Shown piece after piece: positions 14,261 to 14,463 of a stretch of DNA of 14,463 bases (position 1 is the stretch's first letter; the number at the start of each line of letters is the position of its first letter). A program made the position numbers and the translations under genes. The notes under the pieces were generated by a model. It did no database searches and was not told the DNA's origin. It was given only the letters and a program-made list of their open reading frames with translations. Source of the DNA: JBCCSZ01 sp039199225 (GTDB taxonomy: Bacteria > Bacteroidota > Bacteroidia > Chitinophagales > Saprospiraceae); the NCBI GenBank assembly GCA_039199225.1, contig JBCCSZ010000206.1, forward strand, positions 1 through 14,463, read 5' to 3'.

Positions 14261-14463
14261 ATGAATAAGACCTTGATTTTATTATTGTTGTTCGTGGTAC
14301 TGGGAGGTGGAACTGCCTGGTTTTTAATGCAAAAACCAGACGCCAAGATGACTGTGCTGCAGGAGGAAAGAGCTTTTCACATCGACAATCCCGATGAAGT
14401 GTACAAAATCTTTTTGGCCGACCGAAGAGGCAACAAAACGACCTTGGAGCGCAAAAGCGACCA
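14261..14463 (+). CDS. 5' end of a membrane-anchored protein downstream of gldG, possibly DUF4340-like (partial)
   Basis: The ATG at 14261 lies 12 bases after gldG and is preceded by GGAG (14252-14255), a rare plausible Shine-Dalgarno in this window. Only 67 codons are visible before the window ends. The start MNKTLILLLLFVVLGGGTAWFL is a single uncleaved-looking membrane anchor, followed by DEVYKIFLADRRGNKTTLER. A membrane anchor followed by a '(V)xKIxLxxxxGxxxTLxR' strand pair is typical of DUF4340 proteins, which often sit beside GldG-like ABC-2 auxiliary genes. The family call is tentative because the diagnostic remainder is missing. Co-expression with gldFG is likely from the spacing. Confidence 0.75.
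   Translation, partial: MNKTLILLLLFVVLGGGTAWFLMQKPDAKMTVLQEERAFHIDNPDEVYKIFLADRRGNKTTLERKSD

Noticed and set aside
1..14463. tRNA, rRNA, CRISPR, insertion sequence or prophage content
   Set aside because: No cloverleaf, no regularly spaced repeats, no transposase or integrase motifs and no target-site duplications were seen by eye.

Overview
The window looks like part of a Bacteroidota chromosome, most probably from the Saprospiria (Lewinella/Haliscomenobacter-like). This is inferred from the gene set: a secreted protein with a gliding-motility-associated (CHU_C, type IX secretion type B) C-terminal domain, a gldA/gldF/gldG gliding ABC transporter cluster, many short lipoproteins, weak or absent Shine-Dalgarno sequences, and promoter-like boxes of the Bacteroidota TAnnTTTG type. 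No transposase, tRNA, rRNA, phage gene or CRISPR array was seen.

Layout, left to right. (1) 1-486: the 3' end of an unrecognised + strand gene whose last ~70 residues resemble a type IX sorting domain. (2) 596-1144: a small lipoprotein with a CARDB-like domain, bracketed by an inverted repeat touching its start codon and a good intrinsic terminator. (3) 1309-1920: a solitary Uma2-family (DUF820) nuclease-fold protein, possibly transcribed leaderless. (4) 1948-4488, minus strand: an 846-residue multidomain secreted protein (CUB-like, choice-of-anchor L, Calx-beta-like, Ig-like, CHU_C). (5) 4551-6191, minus strand: a compact three-gene operon, all predicted lipoproteins, in transcription order a helical Met/His-containing lipoprotein, an SCO1/SenC copper chaperone, and a monoheme cytochrome c that overlaps the SCO gene by 4 bases.

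(6) 6192-6630: a 439-base divergent intergenic region with a consensus-like minus-strand promoter box and a perfect 10-bp inverted repeat. (7) 6631-8070: a DASH-type cryptochrome/photolyase, followed by an 11-bp perfect GC-rich hairpin. (8) 8331-9929: a secreted CotH-family (atypical protein kinase fold) protein with a C-terminal beta-sandwich-like domain. (9) 10065-14463: a plus-strand gliding cluster of gldA (ATPase), an uncharacterised exported protein with a GTG start, gldF (permease), gldG (auxiliary subunit), and the start of a further membrane-anchored gene cut by the window end.

How the genes may work together. GldA, GldF and GldG form the gliding-associated ABC complex, which in gliding Bacteroidota goes with type IX secretion; the CHU_C protein, and perhaps the first partial gene, would be cargo of that secretion system. 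The minus-strand lipoprotein operon looks like an envelope copper/electron-transfer module. The rest (CRY-DASH, CotH, Uma2, CARDB lipoprotein) appear to be independent single-gene units. The most interesting candidates for something undescribed are the unknown exported protein inside the gld cluster, the Met/His-containing lipoprotein heading the SCO operon, and several inverted repeats placed at start codons or promoter boxes.
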